Origin: Calditrichota bacterium
Lineage (GTDB): Bacteria > Electryoneota > RPQS01
NCBI GenBank assembly: GCA_020637395.1
Contig: JACJWA010000001.1
Coordinates: forward strand, 372,001-436,000
Direction: 5' to 3'
Length of the DNA stretch: 64,000 nt
Below are positions 53,712 through 62,562 of the stretch, one piece after another. How positions within the stretch are numbered: the first letter of the stretch is position 1; each line of letters opens with the position of its first letter. The notes below the pieces were generated by a model. That model ran no database searches. It was not told where the DNA came from and worked only from the letters and a program-made list of their open reading frames with translations. Both the position numbers and the translations under genes were made by a program.

Positions 53712-54392
53712 TTAATGCGAACAGCAGGGCGGAGGTCCGTGATCCGCCGCCAGTCCGGCCATCCCGCGCCACAACAGCACGAAAGCCGTAATCGCCATCA
53801 GCGCGCCCGCCGCCACATTGCCATAGCGGCTCCAGCGTGAGGGAAGCTTGCGCAGCACCGCGCCAAGCCCAAGCAGCGCGGGCATCGTGCCGATGCCGAA
53901 CGCCTGCATGATAAACATCCCCGTCCACGGCGACTCGACCGCCGCCGATCGCGCGACCATCGCATACAAAACTCCGCACGGCAAGAATGCCGCCGCAAAG
54001 CCCAGTCCCGGCGACATCCATTTGCCCCAGCGCATCGCGCGCTTGGAAATCGCAATCGAAACCTTCGCCAGAAAACCGCCCGAAGTGGGGAGGAAGTAGG
54101 CCAGCACCAAGGCCAGAAGCATCAGCACGCCGCCCACAATCGAAACCCAGGCCGTCGCCTTCTGCAGTCCCGCGCGATCCAACAATACCGAGCCCAACAG
54201 CGCCGCCAGAAAGCCCAACAAAGAGTACGAGAAAAGTTTCCCTACACTAAAACCAAGCGGTGCCCACGCGCCGCCCGTCATCTTCGAACGGCAACCCAAT
54301 GTCGCCAACGGACCGCACATCCCGATGCAGTGAGCGGAACTCAAAATTCCCACAACAAACGCGGGAAAGACGTCAACAAAAAACGGATTCAT
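53712..54392 (-). CDS. Sulfite exporter TauE/SafE-like membrane protein of the cbb3 operon
   Basis: The protein has about 226 residues from ATG 54392, one base after the ccoH stop. The N-terminus FVVGILSSAHCIGMCGPLATL carries the HCxGMCG motif seen in the TauE/SafE-like (DUF2069/YfcA-related, cytochrome-oxidase-associated) proteins. Six or so hydrophobic helices follow, with FAAAFLPCGVLYAMVARSA (a second conserved Cys) near residue 155. Proteins of this kind in cco clusters are thought to help copper delivery or oxidase assembly. The C-terminal GPPPCCSH could bind metal. It closes the cbb3 operon. Confidence 0.9.
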   Translation of the reverse strand: MNPFFVDVFPAFVVGILSSAHCIGMCGPLATLGCRSKMTGGAWAPLGFSVGKLFSYSLLGFLAALLGSVLLDRAGLQKATAWVSIVGGVLMLLALVLAYFLPTSGGFLAKVSIAISKRAMRWGKWMSPGLGFAAAFLPCGVLYAMVARSAAVESPWTGMFIMQAFGIGTMPALLGLGAVLRKLPSRWSRYGNVAAGALMAITAFVLLWRGMAGLAADHGPPPCCSH

Positions 54393-54393
54393 C

Positions 54394-54906
54394 TTAATCC
54401 ACAAACAAGGAAATTCTGTCGCGGTAAAGCTTGGTTCCCTGCGACAGTTCCGCAACGCATTCCCATGCGCCGCGTGCCAAAGGTGCTTCATGCTTCACGG
54501 CATAGCGCCCGCCGCCCATCGGCAGCAGTTTCACCGCCGCTCTGTCGAGGCTCTTGTCCGAAGGCCGATAAAGTTCACAACTGCCAAGCAGTGAATCGCA
54601 AGGCAAACCCGCGGCATCCACCACCGTCAGCACAACCAGCATCCGATCTCCGAGCGGCGTGTCCGCGCTCACCTTCCAACCCGTCGCCGCAGTTGCTCGC
54701 TTCTCGTTCAGCACCTGCTTCAGGTTTTCGCCCTTCTCATAGTAGTTCTCGGTCATCAGTTCGGGTGGATTCTGCGTCGCAATCGTCAGCACGGCCATGT
54801 TCGAAGCCACCGTCGCCACCAGGATCGCGATGATAATCATTGGCCAGAGGTTCTGATCCAGGTACTTCTGAAGTTTCGTGCGCTCAGGTGCGGTGGTTTC
54901 GCTCAT
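54394..54906 (-). CDS. ccoH: FixH/CcoH family cbb3 oxidase assembly protein
   Basis: The protein has 170 residues. A single transmembrane anchor lies near residues 21-45 (WPMIIIAILVATVASNMAVLTIAT). It is followed by the FixH signature: NYYEKGENLKQVLNEKRATAATGW, then a beta-sandwich (MLVVLTVVDAAGLP and GRYAVKHEAPLARGAWECVAEL). CcoH is required for cbb3 assembly with CcoI-delivered copper. It overlaps ccoG by four bases and is followed by the TauE/SafE-like gene. Confidence 0.92.
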   Translation of the reverse strand: MSETTAPERTKLQKYLDQNLWPMIIIAILVATVASNMAVLTIATQNPPELMTENYYEKGENLKQVLNEKRATAATGWKVSADTPLGDRMLVVLTVVDAAGLPCDSLLGSCELYRPSDKSLDRAAVKLLPMGGGRYAVKHEAPLARGAWECVAELSQGTKLYRDRISLFVD

Positions 54907-56333
54907 CGCTGCTCTCCTGTAAAGACGGGTCCCAGAAACTTTGCCGTCGCCGTCCCGATCTGTTCATTGCCATCCATTAACTTGAACTCAAGCGGAGTGG
55001 ACGATGTCTTGACATGCTCCCGCTTGATCATCACAAATGCTTCCGCCTTGATGCGCTCCCCCGGCGCAATCTCAAACGGTTCGCCCGGTACAAGCAACTC
55101 CGCAGGCACCGGAGAGTTCAGCTCCACTCGCACCGTGCGGTTGCGCGCGTCCGTATTCGTCAAATGCAATTGAAGCATGTTCCGCACCAGGCCGTCGTCC
55201 TGCACGAGATACGGTGTGCCCGGCGCACGCACCACGGCAAAGTCCACAATCTCGCGACCCGACAAACGGATCAAAAAGAGCGTCAGAATGATCGCGGATA
55301 CACCGACATAGAGCAGCGTGCGCGGCCTGACCAGCTTGCGCGTCTTGTGCTCCATCCCGGCCAAAGAATCATAGCGCACCAGCCCCGTCGGGCGGCCAAC
55401 CTTGGTCATCACCTCGTCGCACGCGTCAATGCACGACGTACACTGAATGCACTCAAGCTGCAAACCGTCGCGAATGTCAATTCCCATCGGGCAAACCTGC
55501 ACACAGCGGTTGCACGCGACACAATCTCCCTTGGACGTATCGCCCGGGCGCATGTGACCGCGCGGTTCCCCGCGCAGCGTGTCATACCCGACAATCAGAC
55601 TGTGTTCATCCAGGAACACCGACTGAATGCGCGCGTAAGGACAGAGAAAGTGACAGAACTGCTCGCGGAAATAGGCGAAGTTGAAATACGTGATTGCCGT
55701 CATCACTACCGCCACCGCCATCGCCGTCGGATGCGCCGCACCAAATGTCCAAAACATTTCATACGACGCTTGCGGTCCGATGAAATAGGCCGTGAAACTC
55801 AGACTCATGCCCGTGGACACCAGCCAGAAGATCAGATGCTTGCTGACCTTTCGTGTCCAGTATGCCTCGTCATGCGGTCCTTCGTCCAACGCCCGGCGCT
55901 GCCGAGGAGTGCCTTCCAGCCAGCGGTCTATCCTGTAGAATATGCTCTCAAGATACACCGTCTGCGGACACGCCCAGCCGCACCACAACCTGCCGAACAT
56001 CGCCGAAAACCAAAACAGAGCCAGCACACAGAGCAACAGAAACAACGCCAGCAAGTACAAATCGGTTGCTAGGAACATGTGCCCGAACACCGAGAACCTG
56101 CGGCCTGCTACGTCGAACAACAACAGCGGATTGCCGTTTATCTTCAGCCACGGCGCCGCCAGATAAAACACCACCAGAACGGCCATCACGATATTGCGGC
56201 GCTTGGCCCAAATGCCCTTCGCCGGTTCCTGATAGACCCAATTCCGCTTTCCCTGCTTGCCGATCGTTGCGCTTGTCTCAGGAATATTGTCCCGGTTCAT
56301 GACCGGCAAGTCGGTTATTTCTTTGCTACTCAA
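54903..56333 (-). CDS. ccoG: Cytochrome c oxidase accessory protein CcoG (FixG)
   Basis: The protein has 476 residues. Four or five membrane helices and two ferredoxin-like [4Fe-4S] clusters are present: CVACNRCVQVCPMGIDIRDG and the adjacent CIQCTSCIDACDEVMTKVGRP, near residues 270-310. The upstream FGRLWCGWACPQTVYLESIFYRIDRWLEG and HFLCPYARIQSVFLDE are FixG landmarks, and the C-terminal domain is Ig-like. CcoG is implicated in Cu(II) reduction for cbb3 assembly. A 140-base gap without features separates it from ccoP, so it may be re-initiated or have its own promoter. Confidence 0.96.
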   Translation of the reverse strand: MSSKEITDLPVMNRDNIPETSATIGKQGKRNWVYQEPAKGIWAKRRNIVMAVLVVFYLAAPWLKINGNPLLLFDVAGRRFSVFGHMFLATDLYLLALFLLLCVLALFWFSAMFGRLWCGWACPQTVYLESIFYRIDRWLEGTPRQRRALDEGPHDEAYWTRKVSKHLIFWLVSTGMSLSFTAYFIGPQASYEMFWTFGAAHPTAMAVAVVMTAITYFNFAYFREQFCHFLCPYARIQSVFLDEHSLIVGYDTLRGEPRGHMRPGDTSKGDCVACNRCVQVCPMGIDIRDGLQLECIQCTSCIDACDEVMTKVGRPTGLVRYDSLAGMEHKTRKLVRPRTLLYVGVSAIILTLFLIRLSGREIVDFAVVRAPGTPYLVQDDGLVRNMLQLHLTNTDARNRTVRVELNSPVPAELLVPGEPFEIAPGERIKAEAFVMIKREHVKTSSTPLEFKLMDGNEQIGTATAKFLGPVFTGEQR

Positions 56334-56473
56334 GTGAGTCTCTCTTGTTGCGAACGCCTGCGTTCTTCTGGGATTGCATTCCCGGTCTGACTTTGAGACC
56401 TATTCCTGCATACTCCATGCCCATCTGAACACCAAGCGCCATCCCTCCCCGAAAGCTGTCTCCCGCAAGACTG

Positions 56474-57139
56474 CTAAATCTTGACCGTCGTATCCGCGCT
56501 GGCCGTCACCGAATCCGTCGGCGCTTCTTCCTTCGGCGCGCGAATCGTCGCCATATCATATGGCTCGCCTTCCGCCTTCTTACCCGGAGTCGGAGGCGGC
56601 TGATTCCACAGCGTCATCACGTAGGCCGAAATCATCTTGATCTTCCGGTCACCCAGAATCGGACCCCACTGCGGCATGCCCTTCGCCGCAACGCCATTGG
56701 TGACCGTCGCGATGATCTGATCCTCGCTCGGCCCATGAATCCAGTAGTTGTCCGTCAAATTCGGACCGATGCCGCCTTCGCCGTAGGCTCCGTGGCACGT
56801 CACGCAAAACGTCCCGAAGTACTTCTTGCCCGCGCCAATCGGATCCTGATCATAGGCTCCGGATGCAATCAACTCCGCTTCGCGCTGCTCCGCCGCCATC
56901 GCCGCTTGTGCAATGTCCCGGTTCAGGAAACGCTTCGGAAGCAAGTCAAACATGTGTACAATGGGCGTGTACACAAACGCGAAAACAATGGTGATCAGAA
57001 ACAGATTTACCCACCACTTCGGCAGTGGATTATCCGCCTCATGAATCCCGTCGTATTCGTGGTCCAAAAGATCCTGCTCCGGAATGAAATCTCCCGGCAG
57101 CAGTTCCTCGTGTTCTATCTTCTTATGCCCGTCACTCAT
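56474..57139 (-). CDS. ccoP: cbb3-type cytochrome c oxidase subunit III (CcoP), single-haem form
   Basis: The protein has about 221 residues from ATG 57139 (AAAGGA eight bases upstream; a GTG two codons earlier is less well spaced). The N-terminal CcoP anchor reads YDGIHEADNPLPKWWVNLFLITIVFAFVYTPIVHM. One class I cytochrome c domain follows, with the haem site TFCVTCHGAYGEGGIGPNLTD and the axial Met region AAKGMPQWGPILGDRK. Proteobacterial CcoP usually has two haems and about 300 residues; the single-haem form is known in the Bacteroidetes side of the FCB group. It overlaps or abuts the ccoQ-like gene. Confidence 0.93.
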   Translation of the reverse strand: MSDGHKKIEHEELLPGDFIPEQDLLDHEYDGIHEADNPLPKWWVNLFLITIVFAFVYTPIVHMFDLLPKRFLNRDIAQAAMAAEQREAELIASGAYDQDPIGAGKKYFGTFCVTCHGAYGEGGIGPNLTDNYWIHGPSEDQIIATVTNGVAAKGMPQWGPILGDRKIKMISAYVMTLWNQPPPTPGKKAEGEPYDMATIRAPKEEAPTDSVTASADTTVKI

Positions 57140-57144
57140 GAGCA

Positions 57145-57339
57145 CTATCCTTTTACTGAATGGTGGTGGTCGCCTGACACTTCATCGTCTTCAAGCGGAA
57201 GGTTCATCTCATGTTCGAAGCGATTCTTTCGTCCGGAAAATGTCCAAAAGAGTATCGCCGCGAACGAAACAAACATGATGATCAACGCGACGATGGACCA
57301 AATGGCCTCACCCGCGTTCCCCATCACATCGCGAATCAT
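57145..57339 (-). CDS. ccoQ: CcoQ-like small membrane subunit of cbb3 oxidase
   Basis: The 64-residue protein has one transmembrane helix (IWSIVALIIMFVSFAAILFWTF), a positively charged boundary (SGRKNRFEHEMNLPLEDDE) and a His-rich tail (GDHHHSVKG). Size, topology and position between ccoNO and ccoP fit CcoQ/FixQ, which stabilises the oxidase complex. It overlaps ccoNO by four bases. Sequence similarity to FixQ is weak, as is usual for this subunit. Confidence 0.8.
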   Translation of the reverse strand: MIRDVMGNAGEAIWSIVALIIMFVSFAAILFWTFSGRKNRFEHEMNLPLEDDEVSGDHHHSVKG

Positions 57340-59471
57340 GGCGTGCCCGCCAAGAGCTGCTGCGGCTGCTTGCCCATGCGCTGCAAATAGGCGATGACGG
57401 CCACGATTTCCTTGTCTTCCATCCCTTGAATACCTTCCGCCGCAAGTCTCTCGGCAATCTGAGCCGCCTGCGAACGCATCGTCTCCGGTGCCTGCTCAAC
57501 GTCCTTGTCCGTGTACGGCACATTCAGCATCTGCATCGTCTTCATCTTCGCCTGAATGTCTTCCGTGTTCAGCGAATTCTCAGCCAGCCACGTGTATTGC
57601 GGCATGATTGAACCCGGAGACGTCGAGCGCGGATCCATCATGTGCAGATAGTGCCAGTGATCCGGATATTTCGCACCCACGCGCGCCAAATCCGGCCCGA
57701 TGCGGCGTGAGCCCCACTGGAACGGATGATCGTACTCAAACTCGCCCGGCTTCGAATATTCTCCATAGCGCAGCACTTCATCGCGCAGCGGACGAATCAT
57801 CTGCGAATGACAATTGTAACAGCCTTCGCGTACATACAAGTCACGACCCTCAAGCTCCAGTGGAGAATAGGGCACCGCCGCGCTCGCATGAATCGGCACA
57901 TAGCTCTTCGGCATCACCAGCGGCACGATTTCCACAATGCCGCCCACCGTAATCAACACGACCACCAGCATCGTGAACGCGAACGGAGCGCCTTCCAGAA
58001 TGTGATGCCAGTTCGTCGTGCCGCCGTAGCTCGCTGGCTTCAAGCTGGCCAAGGACGGCGCGGTCGCCTCTTCGTCCTCAACGGCGTCTGCCTTGCGAAT
58101 CGTCATCCAGACATTGTAAGCCATCAGGATGATGCCTGTCAGATACATCAATCCACCCAACAACCGCGTGTGGTAGAACGGCAGAATTCTCTGCGTCGTC
58201 TCCACGAAGTTCGGATACTGAAGCAATCCGTCCGCGTCAAACGCGCGCCACATCAAGCCCTGCATGATGCCCGCCGTCCAAATCGGAACGATGTAGAGCA
58301 GAATTCCGATCGTGGCAATCCAGAAGTGCGTCGTCGCCAAGCCCTTCGAATAGAGCTCGGTCTTCCACAACTTTGGCAACAGGTAATAGAACATACCGAA
58401 CACCATGAAGCCCACCCAGCCCAACGCCCCGCCGTGCACATGCGCCACCGTGTAGTCGGTGTAGTGCGTCAGCGAGTTGATCGCCTTGATAGACATCATC
58501 GGGCCTTCAAACGTGGACATTCCGTAGAACGTCACGGCCAACGCGAAGAACTTCAGAATCGGCTCCTGACGAACCTTGTTCCACGCGCCGCGCAGCGTCA
58601 ACAGACCGTTCAACATACCGCCCCACGACGGAGCAATCAGCATCAAACTGAATACCGCGCCCAACGTCTGCGCCCAATCCGGCAGAGCCGTGTAGTGCAG
58701 ATGGTGAGGTCCGGCCCAAATATACAGGAACACCAGACCCCAGAAGTGAATAATCGAAAGCCGGTAGCTGTACACCGGACGGTTCGCCGCCTTGGGCATG
58801 AAGTAATACATCATTCCCAGAAACGGCGTGGTCAGCAGGAAGCCCACCGCGTTATGCCCGTACCACCACTGCACCATCGCATCCTGAACGCCCGCGAATA
58901 TCGGATAGCTCTTCAGCATTGTTGCCGGAATTTCGAGGTTGTTCACGATGTGCAGCATCGCGATCGTCACAATCGTCGCAATGTAAAACCAGATGCCCAC
59001 GTACAGGTGGCGCTCACGGCGGCGGAAGATCGTTCCGAAGAAGTTGATCGCAAAAATCACCCAAACCACCGCGATCAGCAGGTCAATCGGCCATTCAAGC
59101 TCCGCGTACTCTTTTGAGCTCGAAATTCCCAGCGGCAGCGTCACAGCTGCCAGAACAATGATTAGCTGATATCCCCAGAAGTGAATTCTGGACAGCGTGT
59201 CATTGAACATACGCGCCTTGAGCAATCTTTGCGATGAGTAGTAAACCCCCGCAAAAATCGCATTGCCGGCAAACGCGAAAATCACCGCGTTTGTGTGCAG
59301 CGGGCGAAGTCGCCCGAACGTCAGCCAGGACGTGTCAAAATTCAACTGCCAGAACGCCAGCTGAGCGGCCACGATCACACCCACAAGCATGCCCACGATG
59401 CCCCATATGAGCGTCGCGATGGCAAACTTGCGGACGATGTCGTAGTCGTACCGGAAGGTTTCCATGGACAT
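57336..59471 (-). CDS. ccoN: cbb3-type cytochrome c oxidase, fused subunits I and II (CcoN-CcoO)
   Basis: The protein has about 711 residues from ATG 59471; the frame to 59591 overlaps ccoS and is not used. Residues 1-480 are CcoN: a haem-copper oxidase core with about 12 helices, including the metal-binding histidine region MVQWWYGHNAVGFLLTTPFLGMMYYFMP and the haem-binding stretch TVAHVHGGALGWVGFMVFG. After a linker (residues 500-530) comes CcoO: a membrane anchor (FTMLVVVLITVGGIVEIVPLV) and a mono-haem domain with REGCYNCHSQMIRPLRDE near 552, YGEYSKPGEF and PGSIMPQYTWL. Fusion of the two subunits occurs in parts of the FCB group. It reduces O2 at low concentration while pumping protons. Confidence 0.97.
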   Translation of the reverse strand: MSMETFRYDYDIVRKFAIATLIWGIVGMLVGVIVAAQLAFWQLNFDTSWLTFGRLRPLHTNAVIFAFAGNAIFAGVYYSSQRLLKARMFNDTLSRIHFWGYQLIIVLAAVTLPLGISSSKEYAELEWPIDLLIAVVWVIFAINFFGTIFRRRERHLYVGIWFYIATIVTIAMLHIVNNLEIPATMLKSYPIFAGVQDAMVQWWYGHNAVGFLLTTPFLGMMYYFMPKAANRPVYSYRLSIIHFWGLVFLYIWAGPHHLHYTALPDWAQTLGAVFSLMLIAPSWGGMLNGLLTLRGAWNKVRQEPILKFFALAVTFYGMSTFEGPMMSIKAINSLTHYTDYTVAHVHGGALGWVGFMVFGMFYYLLPKLWKTELYSKGLATTHFWIATIGILLYIVPIWTAGIMQGLMWRAFDADGLLQYPNFVETTQRILPFYHTRLLGGLMYLTGIILMAYNVWMTIRKADAVEDEEATAPSLASLKPASYGGTTNWHHILEGAPFAFTMLVVVLITVGGIVEIVPLVMPKSYVPIHASAAVPYSPLELEGRDLYVREGCYNCHSQMIRPLRDEVLRYGEYSKPGEFEYDHPFQWGSRRIGPDLARVGAKYPDHWHYLHMMDPRSTSPGSIMPQYTWLAENSLNTEDIQAKMKTMQMLNVPYTDKDVEQAPETMRSQAAQIAERLAAEGIQGMEDKEIVAVIAYLQRMGKQPQQLLAGTP

Positions 59472-59475
59472 ACGG

Positions 59476-59643
59476 TTAGTTCCCGTCTTTATCTTTAGTT
59501 GTCTTCGTTTCGTCGAGCAAAATGCGATGCGCCGGAGTTTCCAAATCGTCAAACTGTCCGCCGCGCACCGCCCATAAATAAAATCCCACAAACACCAATA
59601 TGAAGAGCACCGCGAAGCCCAAGAGCCAGGTGATGATGTTCAT
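59476..59643 (-). CDS. ccoS: cbb3-type oxidase assembly protein CcoS
   Basis: This 55-residue gene is too short for usual length cut-offs. It reads MNIITWLLGFAVLFILVFVG, then FYLWAVRGGQFDDLETPAHRILLDE. The single helix followed by W-x-x-x-x-GQFDDLE-x-PA-x-RILLD is the hallmark of CcoS/FixS, needed to insert cofactors into cbb3 oxidase. The start overlaps the ccoI stop by four bases (ATGA), and the stop lies four bases before ccoNO. Confidence 0.95.
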   Translation of the reverse strand: MNIITWLLGFAVLFILVFVGFYLWAVRGGQFDDLETPAHRILLDETKTTKDKDGN

Positions 59644-62072
59644 GGCTTGCTCCCCCGCACTGCCAAAGTCAATACCGTGATGGAGGACAGGGGCATCAGA
59701 ATCGCCGCCAATAGCGGAGAAACCAGTCCCGCCATCGCCAGTCCCGCACCCAATAGGTTGTAGGACACCGCGATCACAATGTTGCGCCGAATCGTATGAA
59801 GCGTGTTCCGCGAAACGGACACAAGCTCTGCAAAGGCTTCCGGTCCGCGACGAGATACAAAAACATCCGCTGCGCTGCGAGCCACATCCGCCGCTTCAGC
59901 CGCCGACACGCCCACCGTCGCCCGCGACAGAGCTGCCGCGTCATTCACGCCGTCGCCGAACATCGCCGTGGCCACACCCGCTTGTTCAAGCTCGGCCACG
60001 CGCAATAACTTTTCTTCAGGAGTCACTTCCCCCCGTGACTCGTCCAATCCCAATTCACCGGACACCCGCTGCACTTCTTCACGGCGATCCCCGCTCAAAA
60101 GCTCGACCCGTATGCCCTTCCGCCGCAGTGCCGCAACCGCCTGTCCCGCTTCGGGACTGATCGGGTCCGCCACCAAAAATGCCGCGACGACTTCTCCGTC
60201 CCGCGCCGCAAAAACATTCGCCGCAACTCGATCCGTCCAGCTCGGAAGCACCTGCTCGTGCTCCTGAACAAATCTTCGCGAGCCAATCGCCAGTCGTGAT
60301 CCGCCAACTTGACCGCTGATGCCCTGAGCAAACACCCGCACGTCTTCCACCGGCAAGTCGCCCGCACCAAGAGTCTGCAAGGCGGTCGCCACAGGATGCA
60401 CCGAGTAGCGTTCGAGCGCAGAGGTCATCGCCAGAAGTTTGTCCTGCTCACACGATGTCAGGTCCGGAGCAAAAGCCTTCTGCAGCAGCTCCATTTTCCC
60501 GGACGTCAATGTTCCCGTCTTGTCCAAGATCGCGTGCCGCACCGAAGCCGCGCGCTCAAGCGCGTCCGAGGACTTGATAAAAATTCCCCGTTTCGCCGCG
60601 CGGCCCATCGCTACGGCCAGCGCGACAGGGGTCGCGAGTCCCAATGCACACGGACACGTGACCACAAGAAGTGCCGCGACATTCCAAAGAGCTTTGGACG
60701 GATCAATCTGCCACCAGATCAAGGCCGTGAGCGCAGAAAGCAGCAATACCGTCCCAACAAAATAGCTCGCGATCCGGTCATGCAGCCGCACAATCGGCGC
60801 ACGCTCCGACGCGGCTCGCCGCATCATCTCCGAAAGCTGTGCCAGCCGGGTGAACGCGCCTACCGCCGTGGCTTGCAGTCGCACCGGCATGCTGACGACC
60901 TGTGACCCTGCGTAAACAGCTTCTCCCGCCGCGCGCAGGACCGGGTCCGATTCGCCCGTCAAATGAGCTTCCGTCACCCAACCACTCTGGAGCGCCACGC
61001 CATCCACCGTCACCACATCCCCCGGTAGGAACACCAACGTGTCGCCCGAATCCGCCGCCGCGAGCGCAATCTCTTCGACTCTTCCATCTCTCTCCCGCCG
61101 CACCGTCTGCGGAGCCTGTTCCATCAGAGTCTCTGATGCTTCGGCGGCCCGAGCCGTGGCCCGGCTTAACAACAGGCGTCCTACCAACAAGAGAAAGATC
61201 AACAGCGACATGCTGTCGTAGTACACCTCGCCGCGATTCTGAACCGTCGCCAGAATACTCACTGCAAACGATGCGAGGATTCCCAAACTGATCGGCAGGT
61301 CCATGTGCAGCATCCTGCCGCGCAACCCGCCAATCGCTCCGCGATAAAACGGCATGGCCGAATAAAGCACCGCCGGAAGCGACAATCCCAAACTCACCCA
61401 CCGAAACAGATTCGCCTGCTCCGGATCAATGCCTGTGAAATCCCCGGCATAGAGCGCGATGGCCAAAAGCATGATATTGCCCGCCACCGCTCCTGCCACG
61501 CCCATGCGCAACAGTAAGCTGCGCGATTCGCGCTTCCTTGCCGCCGCCAAACTGTCCTCGTGCAGCGGATGCGGAGTGTAGCCGATCCGGTCCAGAGCGT
61601 GGGCAAGCCGGCTCAGGCGAACGGTGCGCGGATCAAACACAACTTCCACGATGGATCGCCCCAGATCCAGCCGCGCGTACGCCGCGCCTTCGCGCTCCTG
61701 CAAAACCTTCTCAACGAGCCATGAACACGCCGCGCAATGCACCCCTTCCAGATAGAACCGGATGGACAGCCTGCCCTCGGCCCGTGCCTCGGCAAATCGC
61801 TCTAAGAACTCCGCGTCGTCAAAGTAGCGGTACTCTTTGCCGGACACCCGCGCCGGACCGCCGCCTGATTCTCCCAACTCGTCACGAAGCGCGTAGTAAT
61901 CCTCCAGATTCGTCTCGTGAAGAATAGCATACACCGCTTCACATCCCGAACAGCAAAACGAGTCCCCTGCGCGTTGACGTGCCGCCGGTACAGGCAGTCC
62001 GCAATGCGCGCAAGCAGTAGCGGGAGTCCCTGAACCTGCTTTCCCCCGTGAAATCAGCTCGTGATCAGACAT
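59640..62072 (-). CDS. ccoI: Copper-translocating P1B-type ATPase CcoI (FixI)
   Basis: The protein has about 810 residues from ATG 62072 (AGAAAAG upstream); an ATG at 62114 lacks a ribosome-binding site. An N-terminal zinc-ribbon-like segment (CAHCGLPV, CCSGCEAVYAIL) is typical of the CcoI group. An HMA domain has GVHCAACSWLVEKVL near 122. The P-type core shows CPx motif TCPCALGLATP, actuator LTGESDPV, phosphorylation site DKTGTLTSGK and FGDGVNDAAALSRATVGVS. It exports Cu(I) across the inner membrane for the binuclear centre of cbb3 oxidase. It heads the operon. Confidence 0.96.
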   Translation of the reverse strand: MSDHELISRGKAGSGTPATACAHCGLPVPAARQRAGDSFCCSGCEAVYAILHETNLEDYYALRDELGESGGGPARVSGKEYRYFDDAEFLERFAEARAEGRLSIRFYLEGVHCAACSWLVEKVLQEREGAAYARLDLGRSIVEVVFDPRTVRLSRLAHALDRIGYTPHPLHEDSLAAARKRESRSLLLRMGVAGAVAGNIMLLAIALYAGDFTGIDPEQANLFRWVSLGLSLPAVLYSAMPFYRGAIGGLRGRMLHMDLPISLGILASFAVSILATVQNRGEVYYDSMSLLIFLLLVGRLLLSRATARAAEASETLMEQAPQTVRRERDGRVEEIALAAADSGDTLVFLPGDVVTVDGVALQSGWVTEAHLTGESDPVLRAAGEAVYAGSQVVSMPVRLQATAVGAFTRLAQLSEMMRRAASERAPIVRLHDRIASYFVGTVLLLSALTALIWWQIDPSKALWNVAALLVVTCPCALGLATPVALAVAMGRAAKRGIFIKSSDALERAASVRHAILDKTGTLTSGKMELLQKAFAPDLTSCEQDKLLAMTSALERYSVHPVATALQTLGAGDLPVEDVRVFAQGISGQVGGSRLAIGSRRFVQEHEQVLPSWTDRVAANVFAARDGEVVAAFLVADPISPEAGQAVAALRRKGIRVELLSGDRREEVQRVSGELGLDESRGEVTPEEKLLRVAELEQAGVATAMFGDGVNDAAALSRATVGVSAAEAADVARSAADVFVSRRGPEAFAELVSVSRNTLHTIRRNIVIAVSYNLLGAGLAMAGLVSPLLAAILMPLSSITVLTLAVRGSKP

Positions 62073-62178
62073 CTTTTCTTGACGATTCGGAGGCACAAAC
62101 CTGTCCACTGTCATCGCAAATCTGCGATGGCCATATCACAAGCCATGGAGCTAATCATAAGTTGACAGCGACAGTCGT

Positions 62179-62205
62179 ATTATAACCGATTGATTTCTTT
62201 GTCAA
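62179..62205 (-). promoter_or_regulatory. Putative promoter of the cbb3 operon
   Basis: On the minus strand, TTGACA (62205-62200) and TATAAT (62184-62179) are exact consensus hexamers but only 15 bases apart. The spacer holds an FNR-like but over-spaced half-site pair (TTGAT, six bases, GTCAA, on the plus strand). The short spacing suggests activator-dependent or weak basal use. Confidence 0.5.
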
Positions 62206-62506
62206 CTTTCCAGGCCGGCGCTTGCCCGCAAGCACCCATAACTACTACGATATGCTTGAACTTATGCCGTAGTATCATAGGATTTCTATTCGGGAAATGC
62301 AACTCCAGTTTGGAGGCAAATTCATTAATCCTTGCGAGTTGTCTTGTGCTTCCCCATAGGACGCGAAATCTGCTTTTCCAGGTGTTTTTGTATATTGTCA
62401 GCCGCTGCGCGTCTGCCGTTCGAACCCGCCAGGCAAGCGGAGCGCAGGACGATGCGCGAATATAGCCCCTTGAGCAATAAAAACAATATTTTACAACTCG
62501 GAGGGC

Positions 62507-62541
62507 TGAAAAAAAGAGCCGACCAGGCGGTCGGCTCTTCA
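62507..62541 (-). terminator. Rho-independent terminator of the flippase gene
   Basis: The hairpin AAGAGCCGACC, loop AGGC, GGTCGGCTCTT (62514-62539) has a T run on the minus strand (A run on plus), 24 bases after the flippase stop codon. Confidence 0.9.
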
Positions 62542-62562
62542 GTCGGGTATCTGTTCTCAAAG

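Larger units (their letters stand above)
62073..62562. other. Intergenic region upstream of ccoI
   Basis: About 490 bases between ccoI and the flippase terminator. It contains the promoter-like pair at 62179-62205 and the flippase terminator at 62507-62541. Short ORFs here (for example 62190-62465 plus) lack homology-like features and a ribosome-binding site. No RNA gene was recognised. Confidence 0.5.

Noticed and set aside
57726..59117. 463-codon ORF on the plus strand
   Set aside because: Antisense to ccoNO; Arg/His-rich translation typical of shadows here.
62190..62205. FNR/Anr box upstream of the cbb3 operon
   Set aside because: The half-sites TTGAT and GTCAA are separated by six bases rather than four and one is imperfect; kept only as a remark on the promoter.
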